Program-made: the position numbers and the translations under genes
In this document: positions 1 to 8,709 of the stretch, piece by piece
How positions within the stretch are numbered: the first letter of the stretch is position 1
How the letters are laid out: every line of letters starts with the position of its first letter
The notes under the pieces: model-generated
What the model was told of the DNA's origin: nothing
Databases searched by the model: none
The model's input: the letters and a program-made list of their open reading frames with translations, nothing else
Assembly (NCBI GenBank): GCA_947465495.1
Contig: CANIAS010000013.1
Location: forward strand, 1 to 55,294
DNA length: 55,294 nucleotides
Origin: Candidatus Pollutiaquabacter sp.
GTDB lineage: Bacteria > Bacteroidota > Bacteroidia > AKYH767-A > 2013-40CM-41-45
Direction of reading: 5' to 3'

Positions 1-772
1 TGAAAAATGCAAACAAGTAAGAGCCATCTTATCCAACGTAGATTGGGATTGTGACATTAAGTATCTGTTCCGCGAAAAAAACATTGGCGCTGGTCTGGCA
101 GTTAGTCAATCTATTTCTTGGATGTTCGAACATGTTAGTGAAGGAATCATCCTAGAGGACGACTGCTTACCCTCAGATACGTTTTTTGATTTCATGGCTT
201 TTGCCTTGGATAAATTTCGTGAGAACAATTCGATCATGCATATCAATGGAACCAACTTTCTAAGGAATAGAAAATTCAATTTTACTGGAACCTTCTATTA
301 TTCAAAACTTGCACATCCATGGGGATGGGCCACTTGGAAAAGAGCGTGGAAACATTTTGATTTTGACATGTCAAACTTAGCTGAATTCAAACAACTAGAA
401 AAAATCAAAAACTTAACCTCTAAACCAGAGCACCAAAACTATTATTTAAATCTATTTGAACTTACTACTAAAGGACGGTTTGATTCTTGGGATTTTCAAT
501 GGGTCTATACTATACTTAATTTGAATTGCAACGTTATTACTCCTGTAAAAAACATGGTAACCAACATCGGATTTGGAGCACAAGCTACACATACCACCTA
601 TCTCCGAACTCGAATTGGCGGTATGAAGCGCAATGAAATACACGAATTTCGTCCACCTATCTCCGAAAACACGCACCGTAAAGCTGACGACTTTTCGATA
701 TCCATGAATTTACTGGAAGGAAAATACAGCTTACTTGAACGCATCATTTATCGTATCAAAGGAATCATCTAA
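1..772 (+). CDS. GT-A fold glycosyltransferase (HlpA-like), 5'-truncated by window edge
   Basis: The reading frame is open to the left edge: frame-2 codons from base 2 read without a stop into the ATG at 122, so that ATG is internal and the true start lies outside the window. Just after it comes GIILEDDCLPS, an acidic DxD-like motif used by GT-A enzymes to hold the metal-sugar nucleotide, followed by HPWGWATWKRAWKHFD. Both motifs resemble the Bacteroidota nucleotide-diphospho-sugar transferases annotated as HlpA-like. It probably transfers a sugar to a surface glycan on the cytoplasmic side. It is followed by a sulfotransferase, methyltransferases and further glycosyltransferases on the same strand. 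Donor and acceptor cannot be told from sequence. Confidence 0.8.
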   Translation, partial: EKCKQVRAILSNVDWDCDIKYLFREKNIGAGLAVSQSISWMFEHVSEGIILEDDCLPSDTFFDFMAFALDKFRENNSIMHINGTNFLRNRKFNFTGTFYYSKLAHPWGWATWKRAWKHFDFDMSNLAEFKQLEKIKNLTSKPEHQNYYLNLFELTTKGRFDSWDFQWVYTILNLNCNVITPVKNMVTNIGFGAQATHTTYLRTRIGGMKRNEIHEFRPPISENTHRKADDFSISMNLLEGKYSLLERIIYRIKGII

Positions 773-848
773 TTAAAGTAATAACCTTATTTATCAGCAT
801 ATAACCATTACCCTATTTACATTTTTCAAAACTAGCCCCATTATTACC

Positions 849-1490
849 ATGATTATATCCCATCAAAAAAAATTCATCTTCATCCACAACTATAAGGTTG
901 CCGGAACAAGTATTCGCCATGCGCTGGAACAATACGCCAACCTATCATTTAAAAAATCGAGGATTGTAGATAAATGGCATTTATTGACTGGTAACTATCC
1001 ATCAATTTATAGTGAGCAATTCCCAAATCATACCACGGCTGCTTCTATAAAAGAAATTTTACCGGATTCTATTTTCAAATCGTATTTCAAATTTGGATTT
1101 GTACGTAATCCTTGGGATTGGCAAGTTTCTTTGTATAGCTATATGCTGAAAGAAGAGGGTCACTACCAACATAATTTAGCAAAATCCTTTCATAATTTCA
1201 CTGAATATCTTGAATGGCGAGTAGCCAATGAAGCACGACTTCAAAAGAACTTCTTTTATGATGAAAAAGGTAATTGTCTGATGGACTATATTGGAAAATT
1301 CGAAAACATAAACGAGGAAATGGAAGCCATAGGGAATAGATTAGGCTTAAATTTTAACCTGCAACATTTAAATAAAAGCAGAGAAGCGGATGAAATAAAA
1401 GACTATTACGATCAATACACTATTGAATTGGTAAACAAGGCCTACCAAGAAGACATCGTAACTTTTGGCTACAAGCCTCCCGTTATCTGA
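849..1490 (+). CDS. Sulfotransferase family 2-like protein
   Basis: This 213-residue protein has the two PAPS-binding signatures of sulfotransferases. FIHNYKVAGTS at about residues 11-21 corresponds to the 5'-phosphosulfate loop, and FGFVRNPWDW at about 82-91 to the 3'-phosphate-binding Arg. These are arranged as in the Sulfotransfer_2 (carbohydrate sulfotransferase) group. It should move sulfate from PAPS to a hydroxyl or amine of a glycan. The 76-bp gap to the preceding glycosyltransferase and the 23-bp gap to the following methyltransferase suggest co-transcription in a glycan-decoration cassette. No genes for PAPS synthesis are in the window. The family call is good; the acceptor is unknown. 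Confidence 0.8.
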   Translation: MIISHQKKFIFIHNYKVAGTSIRHALEQYANLSFKKSRIVDKWHLLTGNYPSIYSEQFPNHTTAASIKEILPDSIFKSYFKFGFVRNPWDWQVSLYSYMLKEEGHYQHNLAKSFHNFTEYLEWRVANEARLQKNFFYDEKGNCLMDYIGKFENINEEMEAIGNRLGLNFNLQHLNKSREADEIKDYYDQYTIELVNKAYQEDIVTFGYKPPVI

Positions 1491-1513
1491 ATTCTATAAA
1501 TTATCAAATCCCC

Positions 1514-2389
1514 ATGACTCACACCAAACATCTAACCTGTATCGCTTGTCAATCAGACCATATTGAAAGTCTGAGTGCACGATATCCACAAGATTTGGTG
1601 CGATGTGCAGACTGTGGACTTCATTATTTTGAATCAATTCCTTCCGATGTTGAACTTACAGAACATTACTCTCATTATCCGGTCATTCATCAAGTCCCAG
1701 AAATAACCATTACACGTTATCAACAAATTCTATCCAAATTTGAACCTTTTAAGAAAACAGGAAAGATACTGGATATCGGTTGTGGCGAAGGTTTCTTCCT
1801 TCAAGAAGCGTTAAGTAATGGATGGGAAGCACATGGAACCGAGTTTGCGGACATGTACATTCCTTTGTGTGAATCGAAAGGAATACGTATGCAACAGGGG
1901 CAACTAGATGTTAGAAAATACCCTGAAGGCAGCTTTGATGTTATCACCTGGTTTGAAGTCATTGAACACATCAACTATCCAATGGTCGAATTAGCAAATA
2001 TCCATAAACTACTTCGTCCTGGTGGAATGGTGTATGTAACTACCCCAAATTTCAATTCCTTAAGTCGCTATTTACTAAAAGGAAATTGGTCTATGATTGA
2101 ATATCCCGGACATCTAGCTTACTATTCTCCCAAAAGTCTTACAAAGTTATTTAACGATAACGGATTTACCTTAGAAGCACTAACTACAACAGGCATCAGT
2201 CCTGGCAGACTCAGGGACTCCATTCAAGGTAGTCAAGGTTCAAAAGAAGATTTTCATGCCGTTGATAAGCGATGGCAAGCTAAAATGGAAAATAACATTG
2301 GAATGGTTCTGTTAAAATCAACCATAAATACGCTGTTGAACCTCACCAAGAAAGGTGATGCTATGAAGGCCTATTTCATTAAAAAGTAG
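1514..2389 (+). CDS. Class I SAM-dependent methyltransferase with N-terminal zinc ribbon
   Basis: An N-terminal zinc-ribbon-like knuckle is formed by Cys9/Cys12 and Cys31/Cys34 (CIAC and CADC). It is followed by a Rossmann methyltransferase domain whose SAM-binding motif I is ILDIGCGEGFF at about residues 85-95. The later EVIEHI and LLRPGGMVYVTTPN segments are the usual post-motif II/III elements of Methyltransf_23-type enzymes. Zinc ribbon plus methyltransferase is common among enzymes modifying sugars or lipid-linked glycans. It sits between the sulfotransferase and a GT2 enzyme with 10-23 bp gaps. Substrate unknown; O- or C-methylation of a sugar is the likeliest role. Confidence 0.85.
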   Translation: MTHTKHLTCIACQSDHIESLSARYPQDLVRCADCGLHYFESIPSDVELTEHYSHYPVIHQVPEITITRYQQILSKFEPFKKTGKILDIGCGEGFFLQEALSNGWEAHGTEFADMYIPLCESKGIRMQQGQLDVRKYPEGSFDVITWFEVIEHINYPMVELANIHKLLRPGGMVYVTTPNFNSLSRYLLKGNWSMIEYPGHLAYYSPKSLTKLFNDNGFTLEALTTTGISPGRLRDSIQGSQGSKEDFHAVDKRWQAKMENNIGMVLLKSTINTLLNLTKKGDAMKAYFIKK

Positions 2390-2399
2390 TTCGTCTTTT

Positions 2400-3395
2400 A
2401 TGCAATCTGCTCTACCTAAAATTAGTGTTATCGTACCGTCTTTTAATCAGGGGCAATACATTGAAGCAACACTTCAGTCTATTCTTTCTCAAAATTACCC
2501 TGCTTTAGAGCTCCTTGTGATTGATGGTGGCAGTACAGACAATACTAAAACAGTCATTGAAAAATATAGCTCTAAGATTAGCTATTTCATCAGTGAAAAG
2601 GATAATGGACAAAGTGAGGCGATCAATAAAGGCCTCAAGAGAGCTACTGGCGATATTATTACATGGCTATGTAGCGACGATCTGTATCAACCTAACTGCC
2701 TATTCAGTTTTGCAAAACAGTACCTTTTACAACCTGCTGCGGGGTTATTTCACGGAAAGAGTATCTTTTTTGGTCCGGGAAGAAAAGAAACTGAAATCGG
2801 AATTCACCCTACAGATCTTGACCTGCAGTACTTCGCCGCTATTCCATTTCCGCAACCAAGTTCCTTTTTTACCAAAAAAGTAATTGATAAAATTGGATTA
2901 CTGGACGAGTCGCTTCACTATGCAATGGATTACGATTATTTTCTCAGGATCGCTCTCGAATTTCAGGTAGTATCAGTACCGGAAACCTGGTCAAAATACA
3001 GACTTCACGATGAAAGTAAAAGTCGGACCAAACTACCTGATTTTTGCCAGGAATGGATCTACGTATTTTCAAAATTCATCCATAGCTTAAACGTGCATGA
3101 TCCATTACTTAATCGGATGATTAATTCAGGGTTTATCATTCCGACCAAAAGCAACTTTATTCATACGCGTTCATTCAACCATTCAGAGTTACAAACTATT
3201 TGCTCTTATTTTCTGTACAACCAATTCAAAGTATGGTATGAATTATTGGATAAAAAGAAATGCGAATTGATACTGCTATTAATCAAAGAAATCAAGCCAT
3301 CATTTTACATGGATTTTGAATTACATCGTTTGAAAAATAAGCTTAATTTCATCCCAACCCCTATTTTCAAATTATTACGATCCATCGTCCGCTAA
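2400..3395 (+). CDS. Glycosyltransferase family 2
   Basis: A canonical GT2 N-terminus is visible: SVIVPSFNQGQYIEATLQSI, then ELLVIDGGSTDNT, with the acidic metal-binding motif in ITWLCSDDLY. A further AMDYDYFLRIA motif at the middle of the 331-residue protein matches the acceptor-side ED/DY motif of these inverting enzymes. It presumably extends an extracellular polysaccharide or lipid-linked oligosaccharide at the cytoplasmic membrane face. It starts 10 bp after the methyltransferase and ends 6 bp before the next GT2, so it is part of one transcription unit. The sugar specificity cannot be assigned. Confidence 0.9.
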   Translation: MQSALPKISVIVPSFNQGQYIEATLQSILSQNYPALELLVIDGGSTDNTKTVIEKYSSKISYFISEKDNGQSEAINKGLKRATGDIITWLCSDDLYQPNCLFSFAKQYLLQPAAGLFHGKSIFFGPGRKETEIGIHPTDLDLQYFAAIPFPQPSSFFTKKVIDKIGLLDESLHYAMDYDYFLRIALEFQVVSVPETWSKYRLHDESKSRTKLPDFCQEWIYVFSKFIHSLNVHDPLLNRMINSGFIIPTKSNFIHTRSFNHSELQTICSYFLYNQFKVWYELLDKKKCELILLLIKEIKPSFYMDFELHRLKNKLNFIPTPIFKLLRSIVR

Positions 3396-3401
3396 TCAAT
3401 C

Positions 3402-4316
3402 ATGCATCCTTTTTTTAGCTTCATCACTGCCACTTACAACCGCAAAGTGCTCACCGCTGAAACGGTTGATTGCATGTTGAAGCAACACTTTACGAATTTT
3501 GAACTAATACTTGTGGATGATGGAAGCACGGATGGAAGCTTCGAATATCTGACCAATCGTTATCGGAACGATACACGCGTAAAAATTATCTACCAGGAAA
3601 ATGCAGAACGTGGCGCTGCTCGCAACAATGGCATACGACACGCTTCAGGAGAATACTTGGTATTTGTTGATTCGGACGACCTAATCGATACAAATCACTT
3701 AGAAACCTTGCATCGCTATATTCTTCAAGAGTCGTTTCCCAATTTCCTGAGTTGCAAATTTGACCTGGTAAGAAATGAAAAATCCATCCCGACCAAATTG
3801 CAACAGTTCAATCAAGGCTACTATGATTATCGTTTACTTTTAAACGGAAATTTACTTGGGATGTATTCATGTGTCAAACGAACCAATCCTAATTTAATCC
3901 TTTTTGAAGAAAATAGAGAATATGCTATTCTCGAAGATTGGATGTTTCATTTCATCAATTTAAAAAACGACAAGATATTTCTAATTGACAGTATTACCTA
4001 CCACATCAACGACCATGTTGAACGGAGTATGCAAAGCAGCTACCAAGTGCTTTCTTCCAAAATAAAACTTGCTGCGCAATGGATTATTGAAAAGGCTAAC
4101 CTGAACAATGCTGAGAGCACTGAATTAGTAGCCTTTGCACATTACTTCGCAGCCATACACGCCTATGCTGAAAACGCTCTCAAAGATGCACGCCGAGAGC
4201 TATACCAAGCCATTCGCCTCAAAGGCATTACATTACCCTATTTACTACTTTGGACAAAATGTTTTTTGGGCAGAAGGCTTATAGTACAAATCAAACAACT
4301 CATCGGTAAAGCATGA
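3402..4316 (+). CDS. Glycosyltransferase family 2
   Basis: This 304-residue GT2 protein has FITATYNRKVLTAETVDCML, ELILVDDGSTDGS and the metal-binding YLVFVDSDDL. The motif EDWMFHF in the middle corresponds to the catalytic-base region. The order of motifs and the length are normal for bacterial GT2 enzymes of surface polysaccharide synthesis. Its stop codon overlaps the ATG of the next glycosyltransferase by four bases (ATGA), which implies translational coupling. It is a different subgroup from the preceding GT2. Donor and acceptor are unknown. Confidence 0.9.
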   Translation: MHPFFSFITATYNRKVLTAETVDCMLKQHFTNFELILVDDGSTDGSFEYLTNRYRNDTRVKIIYQENAERGAARNNGIRHASGEYLVFVDSDDLIDTNHLETLHRYILQESFPNFLSCKFDLVRNEKSIPTKLQQFNQGYYDYRLLLNGNLLGMYSCVKRTNPNLILFEENREYAILEDWMFHFINLKNDKIFLIDSITYHINDHVERSMQSSYQVLSSKIKLAAQWIIEKANLNNAESTELVAFAHYFAAIHAYAENALKDARRELYQAIRLKGITLPYLLLWTKCFLGRRLIVQIKQLIGKA

Positions 4317-5536
4317 GATCTAAAGGAGTTTTCGTTACTACGTATTTCAGCTTCAAAGACCCGCTCATGCAAGCGTATACGCTTCCCTATGTAAAAATCA
4401 TGCGGAAGTATATTGACCAAAAATATCCCATCTATCTTTTATCCATTGAAAAAAGTCATCAAGAACTATCTAACGAGCAAAAGCAACATGCTATAAGTGC
4501 GTTGCAACAAGAAGGCATACAGCTGATTTCATTGCAATACCATACATTTGGTTGGGGATTGTTACGATGGATCCCGACGCTGTTACGCATACTTTCAATA
4601 CTTATTTTCAAACCAATAAGCACAATACACGCTTGGTGTACACCTGGCGGTGTTATCGGACTTATTATGGCCACCTTGACAGGAAAGGAACTAGTACTTG
4701 ACAGTTTCGAGCCACATGCAGAAGTAATGGCGGAGACTCAAACTTGGAGTTATCATTCATTACAATTTCGAATCCTATTCCATTTCGAGAAACGAATGGC
4801 TAGAAAATCGAAAATTCAAATTTGTTGTACTGAAGGAATGAAGAACTACGCTCTTGAAAAATATCAAGTAGCGCTAACCAATCCCTTGGTTAAACCTGCC
4901 TGTGTCGATTTGGATGCTTTCTCCTGGAAAAACAGAAAAAATCCGGAATTAATGGCAGAACTGAATTTAGTTGGCAAAGTCGTATGTGTATATGCCGGTA
5001 AATTTGGTGGGTTATACCTTGAATCAGAAGTCTTCGATTACTTCAAAGTAGCATATGATGAGATCGGTGATAAATTTCGAATACTACTTCTCACCAACGA
5101 TTCAGACGAAAAAATCAGAAACTGGCGCAATGCTGCAGGATTACCCGAACATGTTATTATTAAAAGATTCGTACCTCACCAGTTGGTCGCTGATTACATT
5201 GGACTAGGGGATTTTGCAATTGCTCCTTATCAACCGGTGCCTTCAAGAAATTACGGAGCTCCCATCAAGGTATCTGAGTATTGGGCACTAGGGCTACCCG
5301 TTGTCATCACTCCCAATATTGCCGATGACAGTAAACTAATTGAAGAAAATAAGATAGGTAGTGTCTTGAAAGGACTTGACACTGAATCCTATATAACAAG
5401 TATCCGGGAAATTAGCAATCTCTTGGAAACCCGCACCAGTAAAGAACTTTACGATTTGATTCGTCCATTTTCAGAGAAACTTCGTACCTTCAAATTGGCT
5501 GACTTGGTTTATCGTAAAATTTATTATAAAAATTAG
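4313..5536 (+). CDS. GT4-like (GT-B fold) glycosyltransferase
   Basis: The 407-residue protein has a C-terminal GT-B nucleotide-sugar site of the GT4 type: VCVYAGKFGG, then KVSEYWALGLPVVITPN, where an E-containing helix is followed by the invariant 'G.PVV' strand. The N-terminal half is divergent, with a possible membrane-associated hydrophobic stretch (LLRWIPTLLRILSILIF) and the motif VLDSFEPHAE. It is coupled by an ATGA overlap to the GT2 upstream, so it probably acts on the same glycan. I am confident of the fold, less of the exact family. Confidence 0.82.
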   Translation: MRSKGVFVTTYFSFKDPLMQAYTLPYVKIMRKYIDQKYPIYLLSIEKSHQELSNEQKQHAISALQQEGIQLISLQYHTFGWGLLRWIPTLLRILSILIFKPISTIHAWCTPGGVIGLIMATLTGKELVLDSFEPHAEVMAETQTWSYHSLQFRILFHFEKRMARKSKIQICCTEGMKNYALEKYQVALTNPLVKPACVDLDAFSWKNRKNPELMAELNLVGKVVCVYAGKFGGLYLESEVFDYFKVAYDEIGDKFRILLLTNDSDEKIRNWRNAAGLPEHVIIKRFVPHQLVADYIGLGDFAIAPYQPVPSRNYGAPIKVSEYWALGLPVVITPNIADDSKLIEENKIGSVLKGLDTESYITSIREISNLLETRTSKELYDLIRPFSEKLRTFKLADLVYRKIYYKN

Positions 5537-5579
5537 CCAAGAATTATTTCAGTACAAGAATTCGAATAGTATTTCTACA

Positions 5580-6323
5580 ATGCTACTTGCTCATTTACGC
5601 GAATTGAATACACGGGAACAATTTCAACCCGGGATTTTATCTGTTTTTATGAATGCCAATCATTTCATCAAGAAAGGCATCTATCAGGGAATCAAACGAC
5701 ACTCCAACAAATTAAACGGTACATTGCTGGATGTAGGATGTGGTAATAAACCTTATAAAAATTTATTCCATGTCACAGAGTACATTGGAATTGATATTAT
5801 AAATGAAGCCCATGACCACACTCTTGAGCCTGTCGATTTAATTTTTGATGGTCGAACTATTCCATTTAAAAACCAATCGTTCGACAGCGTATTTAGCAGT
5901 GAAGTATTTGAACATGTTTTTTATTTGGAGGAACTAATCCAAGAAATCAACAGGGTCTTGAAAGAGGATGGCCAATTACTCATCACACTACCGTTTGTTT
6001 GGATAGAACACGAGAAGCCGAATGACTTTGCGCGATATACTTCCTTTGGAGTTATGAATTTATTGGAGAGAAACGGCTTCCAGATCGTATGTTCGGAAAA
6101 ATCATCTACGTATCATGAAACGATCTTTCAACTGATTGCCGCCTACGTTTACAATACGGTAATTCCTAAAAATGCAATACTTCGCTGGCCATTGACTTTA
6201 CTACTCGTCGCCCCTGTAAATTTAATAGGGATACTTGTTTCTTTTCTTTTTCCAAACAATCGGGATCTTTACCTAAACAATATCATCCTTGCCCAGAAAA
6301 TAAAAGATGTATCTATAAGCTAA
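5580..6323 (+). CDS. Class I SAM-dependent methyltransferase (Methyltransf_11 type)
   Basis: Motif I is LLDVGCGNKPY at about residues 50-60. It is followed by IPFKNQSFDSVFSSEVFEHV and VLKEDGQLLITLPFVW, the standard methyltransferase 11 layout. The C-terminal ~45 residues are hydrophobic (LTLLLVAPVNLIGILVSFLF), so the enzyme may associate with the membrane. It is the last gene of the plus-strand glycan cassette and ends tail-to-tail with the following minus-strand membrane protein, overlapping it by 11 bases. An internal ATG at codon 24 is an alternative start. The substrate is unknown. Confidence 0.82.
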   Translation: MLLAHLRELNTREQFQPGILSVFMNANHFIKKGIYQGIKRHSNKLNGTLLDVGCGNKPYKNLFHVTEYIGIDIINEAHDHTLEPVDLIFDGRTIPFKNQSFDSVFSSEVFEHVFYLEELIQEINRVLKEDGQLLITLPFVWIEHEKPNDFARYTSFGVMNLLERNGFQIVCSEKSSTYHETIFQLIAAYVYNTVIPKNAILRWPLTLLLVAPVNLIGILVSFLFPNNRDLYLNNIILAQKIKDVSIS

Positions 6324-7680
6324 AATGACTTCCCTTTTCTGCTTCCCGCTCCTTTCTAATTTTATTGTATGTATTATTAATAATAAATAAGCTGGCTACA
6401 AAGAAGGGAATTGCAGGAATCTTATAACGGACCAAACTACCGAAATTAGAGGTAGTTAATCCTACGGAGAACGCAAAAAAGAGACTGAAGAAAATACTGA
6501 AGAAAAGTACGTGATGTTTAAACATCAACAGAAAAAGGTTATAGATTCTCAGCCGGAGAATCAACCAAATGGAGACCAACAGTAAGATCAGATTCTCCAC
6601 ACCAGAAATCAGCATACCAGGATTATAGGATTCCCAGAGATACGGTCGAAACAATGCGGCATTGACAGCCAAAGGAGCTTTGGACAACATTCCAGCAATA
6701 CTTGCATCTATGGTTCCAATATCAAAAGAGGAGCCTTGATAGTAATCTTGTTTCAGATCCATTTGAGTAACAATGGCCTTGTCTACCACTTTGTTCAATG
6801 AAAACTCTCCCAATGCATCTCCAATTACACTGAGCATCAGATATCCAGCTCCAATAGCTACCAAGGCTGCGAATGGAATAAGCAATGAACGAATGAACTG
6901 ATTGTCGACTTTCGAAGTAATGTATCCAATAAGCCATAGCGACGTACCTGGAAGCAGTGCAAAAAAGATATAGGGCTTGATGGAAATCAATAAATAGGAA
7001 CTGAAAATTATTGCCGAGATATTGGAAAACTTTCTCGTTCTAATCTTAAGCAAATGATGGAAGGACGCGGTAAACTGCGCTACGCAGGCAAACGTAATGG
7101 AATCTTTCAGTAATCCCGACCCCCAAAAAACAACCGAAGGAATAAAGAGTACCGCAAGCGCTAATTGCCGATCGATACCCGGGATCTCAAAAACGAACAT
7201 TTTATACAATCTCCAAATTGAAAAATAACATATGAAGGACAATAACATCGTCTGAGCGATGTAACTATTTAAACTCAAAAGCGCCAAAGGCCAGGTCAAT
7301 TTATCTACCATAATAGCTCGAGGATCACTATTATAGAGAATATACCCGGTAGAGTCATCCATCGCAAACCACATATCAGCATCCATCGGTAAGAAGGTGA
7401 AGCGTATTGCTTGCCAAGGCGACTTCAAGAAGAGAAGACTAATTGATGTACTATCGTTAAAATAAAATAGTGTGTCCCCAGCTTTAAAATAAAAAATATA
7501 AACTAAGCATAAAACAGATCCACCGATCAATTTAGCCATTAATCCAGGAATGAAAAATCGGTAATAGGGTTCCGTTTCAATATGTCTTTTGACTATACGA
7601 TGCGCAATGAAATAGAAAAATCCAAAAAACAATGGAGCGATAATCAAATCTAGAAAACTAAGCGGCGCGTGCGTGATCAT
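6313..7680 (-). CDS. Polytopic inner-membrane protein of unknown function
   Basis: The 455-residue protein is almost wholly hydrophobic, with many predicted membrane helices. After the second helix it carries the loop FKAGDTLFYFNDS, an acidic 'GDT..Y' motif reminiscent of polymerase- or mannosyltransferase-like membrane glycan proteins; that likeness is inference. It lies 12 bp after rlmH on the same strand and is likely co-transcribed with it. Its 3' end overlaps the convergent methyltransferase gene. I do not recognise a named family. A Wzy-like or lipid-linked sugar transferase role is possible because of the glycan genes on the other strand. Confidence 0.6.
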   Translation of the reverse strand: MITHAPLSFLDLIIAPLFFGFFYFIAHRIVKRHIETEPYYRFFIPGLMAKLIGGSVLCLVYIFYFKAGDTLFYFNDSTSISLLFLKSPWQAIRFTFLPMDADMWFAMDDSTGYILYNSDPRAIMVDKLTWPLALLSLNSYIAQTMLLSFICYFSIWRLYKMFVFEIPGIDRQLALAVLFIPSVVFWGSGLLKDSITFACVAQFTASFHHLLKIRTRKFSNISAIIFSSYLLISIKPYIFFALLPGTSLWLIGYITSKVDNQFIRSLLIPFAALVAIGAGYLMLSVIGDALGEFSLNKVVDKAIVTQMDLKQDYYQGSSFDIGTIDASIAGMLSKAPLAVNAALFRPYLWESYNPGMLISGVENLILLLVSIWLILRLRIYNLFLLMFKHHVLFFSIFFSLFFAFSVGLTTSNFGSLVRYKIPAIPFFVASLFIINNTYNKIRKEREAEKGSHFSL

Positions 7681-7692
7681 TTCGTGAACGAA

Positions 7693-8157
7693 TTAGGGAT
7701 GATGATACGATTCATTCTTGATAATAGTCATCGCACGATAGAGTTGTTCGGCAATAATCACACGAATCATCTGGTGGGTAAACGTGAATCGTGATGCTGA
7801 AAGCACCTGATTGGCTCTTTCACGGACTTCGGGACTGACACCAAAGGCGCCTCCGGTAACAAAGACCAGGTTTCCAACACCTTGATTCATGCGCTTGGAA
7901 AGAAAATCAGCCAATTGTACAGAGGTCCATTCATCCCCACGCTCATCCAGCAAGACCACCCAATCCCTGGCCCCGATCTTCTCAAGAATAGCTTTCCCTT
8001 CTTTTTCCATGGCTTTTTGAGGGACCATGGCACCTGCAGCCGGCACCTCACGCACCGTACATGGAAGGTAATGAGCTAACCTACCGACATAATCGTCGAA
8101 GCCCGTCATTATCCACTTTTGTGTGGTCTTGCCGACCACCACCAGTTCCAACTTCAT
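7693..8157 (-). CDS. rlmH: 23S rRNA (pseudouridine1915-N3)-methyltransferase RlmH
   Basis: This 154-residue SPOUT methyltransferase matches RlmH in length and in signatures: the N-terminus MKLELVVVGKT, VVLLDERGDEWTS, the trefoil-knot SAM site VFVTGGAFGVS, and the C-terminal EQLYRAMTIIKNESYHH. It methylates N3 of pseudouridine 1915 in helix 69 of 23S rRNA in the assembled 70S ribosome. I take the ATG at 8157 because the frame's upstream TTG (8166) falls inside a TATATTTG promoter-like box and the family N-terminus matches the ATG start. The membrane protein downstream is probably co-transcribed. Confidence 0.95.
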   Translation of the reverse strand: MKLELVVVGKTTQKWIMTGFDDYVGRLAHYLPCTVREVPAAGAMVPQKAMEKEGKAILEKIGARDWVVLLDERGDEWTSVQLADFLSKRMNQGVGNLVFVTGGAFGVSPEVRERANQVLSASRFTFTHQMIRVIIAEQLYRAMTIIKNESYHHP

Positions 8158-8163
8158 TGCATC

Positions 8164-8171
8164 CAAATATA
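8164..8171 (-). promoter_or_regulatory. Candidate -7 promoter element (TATATTTG) for rlmH
   Basis: On the minus strand TATATTTG matches the Bacteroidota consensus TAnnTTTG exactly. It ends 7 bases before the rlmH ATG, so transcription would begin at or within a base or two of the start codon. No TTG -33 box is seen at the usual 19-20 base spacing. Confidence 0.45.
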
Positions 8172-8300
8172 CTTCAACTTTTCACATGATTTAGTTGAAA
8201 ATGAAAGGCAATTTTGAAACATCTAACCCAGTAATTAACGTACTTTTACCTCCCTAGAATATAACTTGGCTGAAGGGTTTGAAACTTAGTATAAATAACC

Positions 8301-8684
8301 ATGAAACAACGACTTCTATTTGCAGGATTGCTACTAACCTTGTTGAGTTTTACACAGGACGTATTTGACGGCATCGTCAATTCCTTGAAAAACTCTGATG
8401 CAAAGCATTTATCCTCCTATTTCAGCACTTCCCTCGACTTAACGTTACTCGAAAAAGAAGAAGTATATGGCAAATCTCAAGCTGAACTAATGCTACGTGA
8501 TTTTTTTACGAAGCATACCACTAAATCCTTTGAAGTAGTACACCGCGGTCGGTCACAAGAAGGCACAGAATATGCTATCGGTCACCTCATTGATACCAAT
8601 AATAAAGAATATCGGATTTCTTTTTACATCAGATCCAATGATGGAAAAGCATTTATCAATGAACTTCGCATAGAAGCTGACTGA
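8301..8684 (+). CDS. DUF4783 domain-containing exported protein
   Basis: This 127-residue protein has a hydrophobic N-terminal export signal (KQRLLFAGLLLTLLSF) and then a compact NTF2/SnoaL-like domain. The domain contains LDLTLLEKEEVYGKSQAELMLRDFF, split here between LLEKEEVYGKS and AELMLRDFF, and ends YRISFYIR...INELRIE. This layout is typical of DUF4783, a Bacteroidota family almost always found next to nadC. It is 25 bp upstream of nadC and probably in the same operon. Its biochemical role is unknown; it likely sits in the periplasm. Confidence 0.85.
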   Translation: MKQRLLFAGLLLTLLSFTQDVFDGIVNSLKNSDAKHLSSYFSTSLDLTLLEKEEVYGKSQAELMLRDFFTKHTTKSFEVVHRGRSQEGTEYAIGHLIDTNNKEYRISFYIRSNDGKAFINELRIEAD

Positions 8685-8709
8685 TTAACCATTTTATACT
8701 ACACAACCT

